Both the position numbers and the translations under genes were made by a program. DNA of 7,951 bases from Elusimicrobia bacterium RIFOXYB2_FULL_48_7 (GTDB taxonomy: Bacteria; Elusimicrobiota; Endomicrobiia; CG1-02-37-114; XYA2-FULL-39-19): assembly GCA_001800495.1 (NCBI GenBank), contig MGVM01000097.1, positions 2,222 to 10,172 of the forward strand. Reading direction: 5' to 3'. Positions 6,442 to 7,951 of this stretch are shown here, one piece after another; the first letter of the stretch is position 1, and the number at the start of each line of letters is the position of its first letter. Under the pieces are notes generated by a model that did not search any database, was not told the DNA's origin, and saw nothing but the letters and a program-made list of their open reading frames with translations.

Positions 6442-7951
6442 ATGAGGACAAGCAAAACCAATCTGTTTGTGTTTTTAGCTTTATTATTTACATGTTCTGC
6501 TGCAAACGCCGCCGACGTTAGTTTCACCGTAGACTGCAAAACGAACTACGGAAGCATAAGCCCTTATGTTTTCGGCTATAACACCTCGGGGCTTTATTAT
6601 TCCTCGCCCACAATCAACCTGAACCAGATTGTCATCAATAAACTCAAGGAAGCCGGCATAACCATGCTACTGTTTCCTCCCGGATCGCCGGCCAACCGCT
6701 ATGACTTCAAGTACAACAATTACAAGGGCAGGCATTATCCCGGTTCGGGGACTTCCTGGACTACGACAGTTCCTTCGATAGAAGACGAACTCAGGTTCTG
6801 CAATGCCGTGGGCGCGGAGCCGCTTATCAAGGTCAACACCGCGTTTATCGGCCCCAACGGCACCGGCACGGGCGAGGGAAGCACGAATATGTATTCCGAC
6901 GATTTCGCGGGTTACGCCGGCGTCACTCTGCCTGATAACGCCGTTAACCGCGCGCAATACGCCGCGGACATGGTAACGCACGTGCGCCAGCTGTGCAACA
7001 CATACGGGTGGAAATATCCCGTGTATTACGAGATAGGCAATGAATGGCGCTGGAACGGCGTGACCAGGAGCACTTACGCGGTGTTGTTTGAGGAATACAG
7101 CAAGGCGATGAAAGCCGTGGACCCCAACATCAAACTTCTTCTTGGCTGCGATGAGCGCGCCACTTATAACAGCATCATACCGTCAATGGCGGCGCGCAAT
7201 ATTGTGCCTGATATCCACAACTATCACATCTACGCCCAGTACCGGGGGGGCGGCAACCCGCTTGTTGTTTACTGCCCCGGCACAACTGACGGAACTTTCA
7301 CGTCGCTGATACAGCCCTTCGTATCGGCAAATTTCTACAACGTAGTGTCGCACACCACTGATTATTACAAACAGTATTACCCGTCTTATACCGGTGATAT
7401 CAAGCTCGCGGTCAGCGAATGGGGCGACGACGCAAGCTCTGACACCTACCGGATCGATCCTTATACAAAAGCCATGTATTCGGGGCATATGCTGTTCAGG
7501 ATGATCCAGAATAAATTCGTGATCTCCGCGCCGTGGAGCATGTGGTCCGAACTGGCCACCAGCAGTAACAGCAGCCACAAGCTTTTCGGCGCCCCGCCGG
7601 ATTTTTTGCCCCGCCCAGCGTTTTTCACGTACAAGATCTACAGGAATTTCGGCGATACGCTTGTCAAGTGCACTGATCCCATTCCAGGAGATTCCATGTT
7701 AATGCAGGCCAGCGTCAGGGGTTCTACGGTCGCCGCGATAATGGCCATCAACCTCAGCACGAACACTGTTTATAACGCGCAGATAACCGTTTCCGGTTTT
7801 GACGATATGTCAGGCATTGTTGATGTCTATACAATGAACCAGTCGAACTGTTGTGACGGAGGCCCGGGGCCTTCCACAACAACGCTCACCGGCCAAACCG
7901 GGCTCATAACGCATACTTTCCAGCCTTACACCATCACCTGCCTTGTTTTCA
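6442..7951 (+). CDS. Secreted clan GH-A glycoside hydrolase, GH51/GH39-like (3' partial)
   Basis: The reading frame is open to the right edge (503 full codons). Residues 1-23 are a signal peptide (LFVFLALLFTCSA core, likely cleaved after ANA). The mature protein opens with TNYGSISPYVFGYNTSG, the ISPxxxG start typical of GH51, GH39 and related arabinofuranosidases. The (beta/alpha)8 barrel shows the acid/base motif YYEIGNEW with Glu201, a DIHNYHIY segment (259-263) on a later strand, and a likely nucleophile Glu326 in LAVSEWGD. The 125-residue spacing fits a retaining GH-A enzyme. A C-terminal beta-sandwich starts near 410 and ends with PYTITCLVF at the edge. Probable role: release of arabinose or another side-chain sugar from a polysaccharide outside the cell. 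Clan is firm, family less so. By analogy with genes 1 and 2, Fn3 modules and a GKIALTK-type tail may follow beyond the window. Confidence 0.82.
   Translation, partial: MRTSKTNLFVFLALLFTCSAANAADVSFTVDCKTNYGSISPYVFGYNTSGLYYSSPTINLNQIVINKLKEAGITMLLFPPGSPANRYDFKYNNYKGRHYPGSGTSWTTTVPSIEDELRFCNAVGAEPLIKVNTAFIGPNGTGTGEGSTNMYSDDFAGYAGVTLPDNAVNRAQYAADMVTHVRQLCNTYGWKYPVYYEIGNEWRWNGVTRSTYAVLFEEYSKAMKAVDPNIKLLLGCDERATYNSIIPSMAARNIVPDIHNYHIYAQYRGGGNPLVVYCPGTTDGTFTSLIQPFVSANFYNVVSHTTDYYKQYYPSYTGDIKLAVSEWGDDASSDTYRIDPYTKAMYSGHMLFRMIQNKFVISAPWSMWSELATSSNSSHKLFGAPPDFLPRPAFFTYKIYRNFGDTLVKCTDPIPGDSMLMQASVRGSTVAAIMAINLSTNTVYNAQITVSGFDDMSGIVDVYTMNQSNCCDGGPGPSTTTLTGQTGLITHTFQPYTITCLVF

Noticed and set aside
6442..6510. 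Lipoprotein signal on gene 3 (Cys at residue 18)
   Set aside because: The residues before the Cys (L-F-T) do not fit a lipobox, where a small residue such as Gly, Ala or Ser is expected at -1; ANA followed by Ala is a better signal peptidase I site.

Overview
The window holds three large genes, all on the + strand, encoding secreted carbohydrate-active proteins. They lie head to tail, with gaps of 194 bp (genes 1-2) and 95 bp (genes 2-3). Gene 1 (left edge to 2471, 5' end cut off) is a CE2-type SGNH deacetylase joined to a long array of fibronectin type III (Fn3) modules. Gene 2 (2666-6346, complete, 1226 aa) is a right-handed parallel beta-helix protein with a signal peptide and the same kind of Fn3 array. 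Gene 3 (6442 to the right edge, 3' end cut off) is a secreted clan GH-A glycoside hydrolase, most like the GH51/GH39 arabinofuranosidase group. No transporter, regulator, RNA gene, CRISPR array or insertion sequence is visible.

Genes 1 and 2 have unrelated heads but a collinear C-terminal cassette of about 415 residues: two Fn3 modules, a purple-acid-phosphatase-type Fn3 module, and an 80-90 residue FlgD/T9SS-like tail that starts HAYPNP and ends GKIALTK. Such tails are commonly associated with export or surface attachment in Gram-negative lineages with large numbers of multidomain secreted proteins. Together the genes suggest extracellular attack on a plant-type or algal polysaccharide: removal of acetyl groups, a beta-helix lyase, hydrolase or binding protein, and cleavage of glycosidic bonds. 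Substrates cannot be read from the sequence.

Both gaps carry more structure than a plain spacer. After gene 1 there is a hairpin, then a second stray copy of the last eight codons (GKIALTK and a stop), which runs straight into a strong intrinsic terminator, and then a 61-bp imperfect palindrome reaching the ribosome binding site of gene 2. After gene 2 a 72-bp palindromic repeat begins two bases past the stop codon. Genes 2 and 3 share the leader accaggagaaat.

Organism: an uncultured Gram-negative bacterium of moderate GC is likely. The combination of RDG-type Fn3 arrays, the GKIALTK-type tail and short dispersed palindromes resembles metagenome genomes from the Elusimicrobiota / Firestonebacteria / Omnitrophota area. 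This is an impression from family style, not a measured placement. I see no convincing new enzymatic system; the most unusual signals are the vestigial gene tail, the palindromic elements, and the sequence sharing between the two cassettes.
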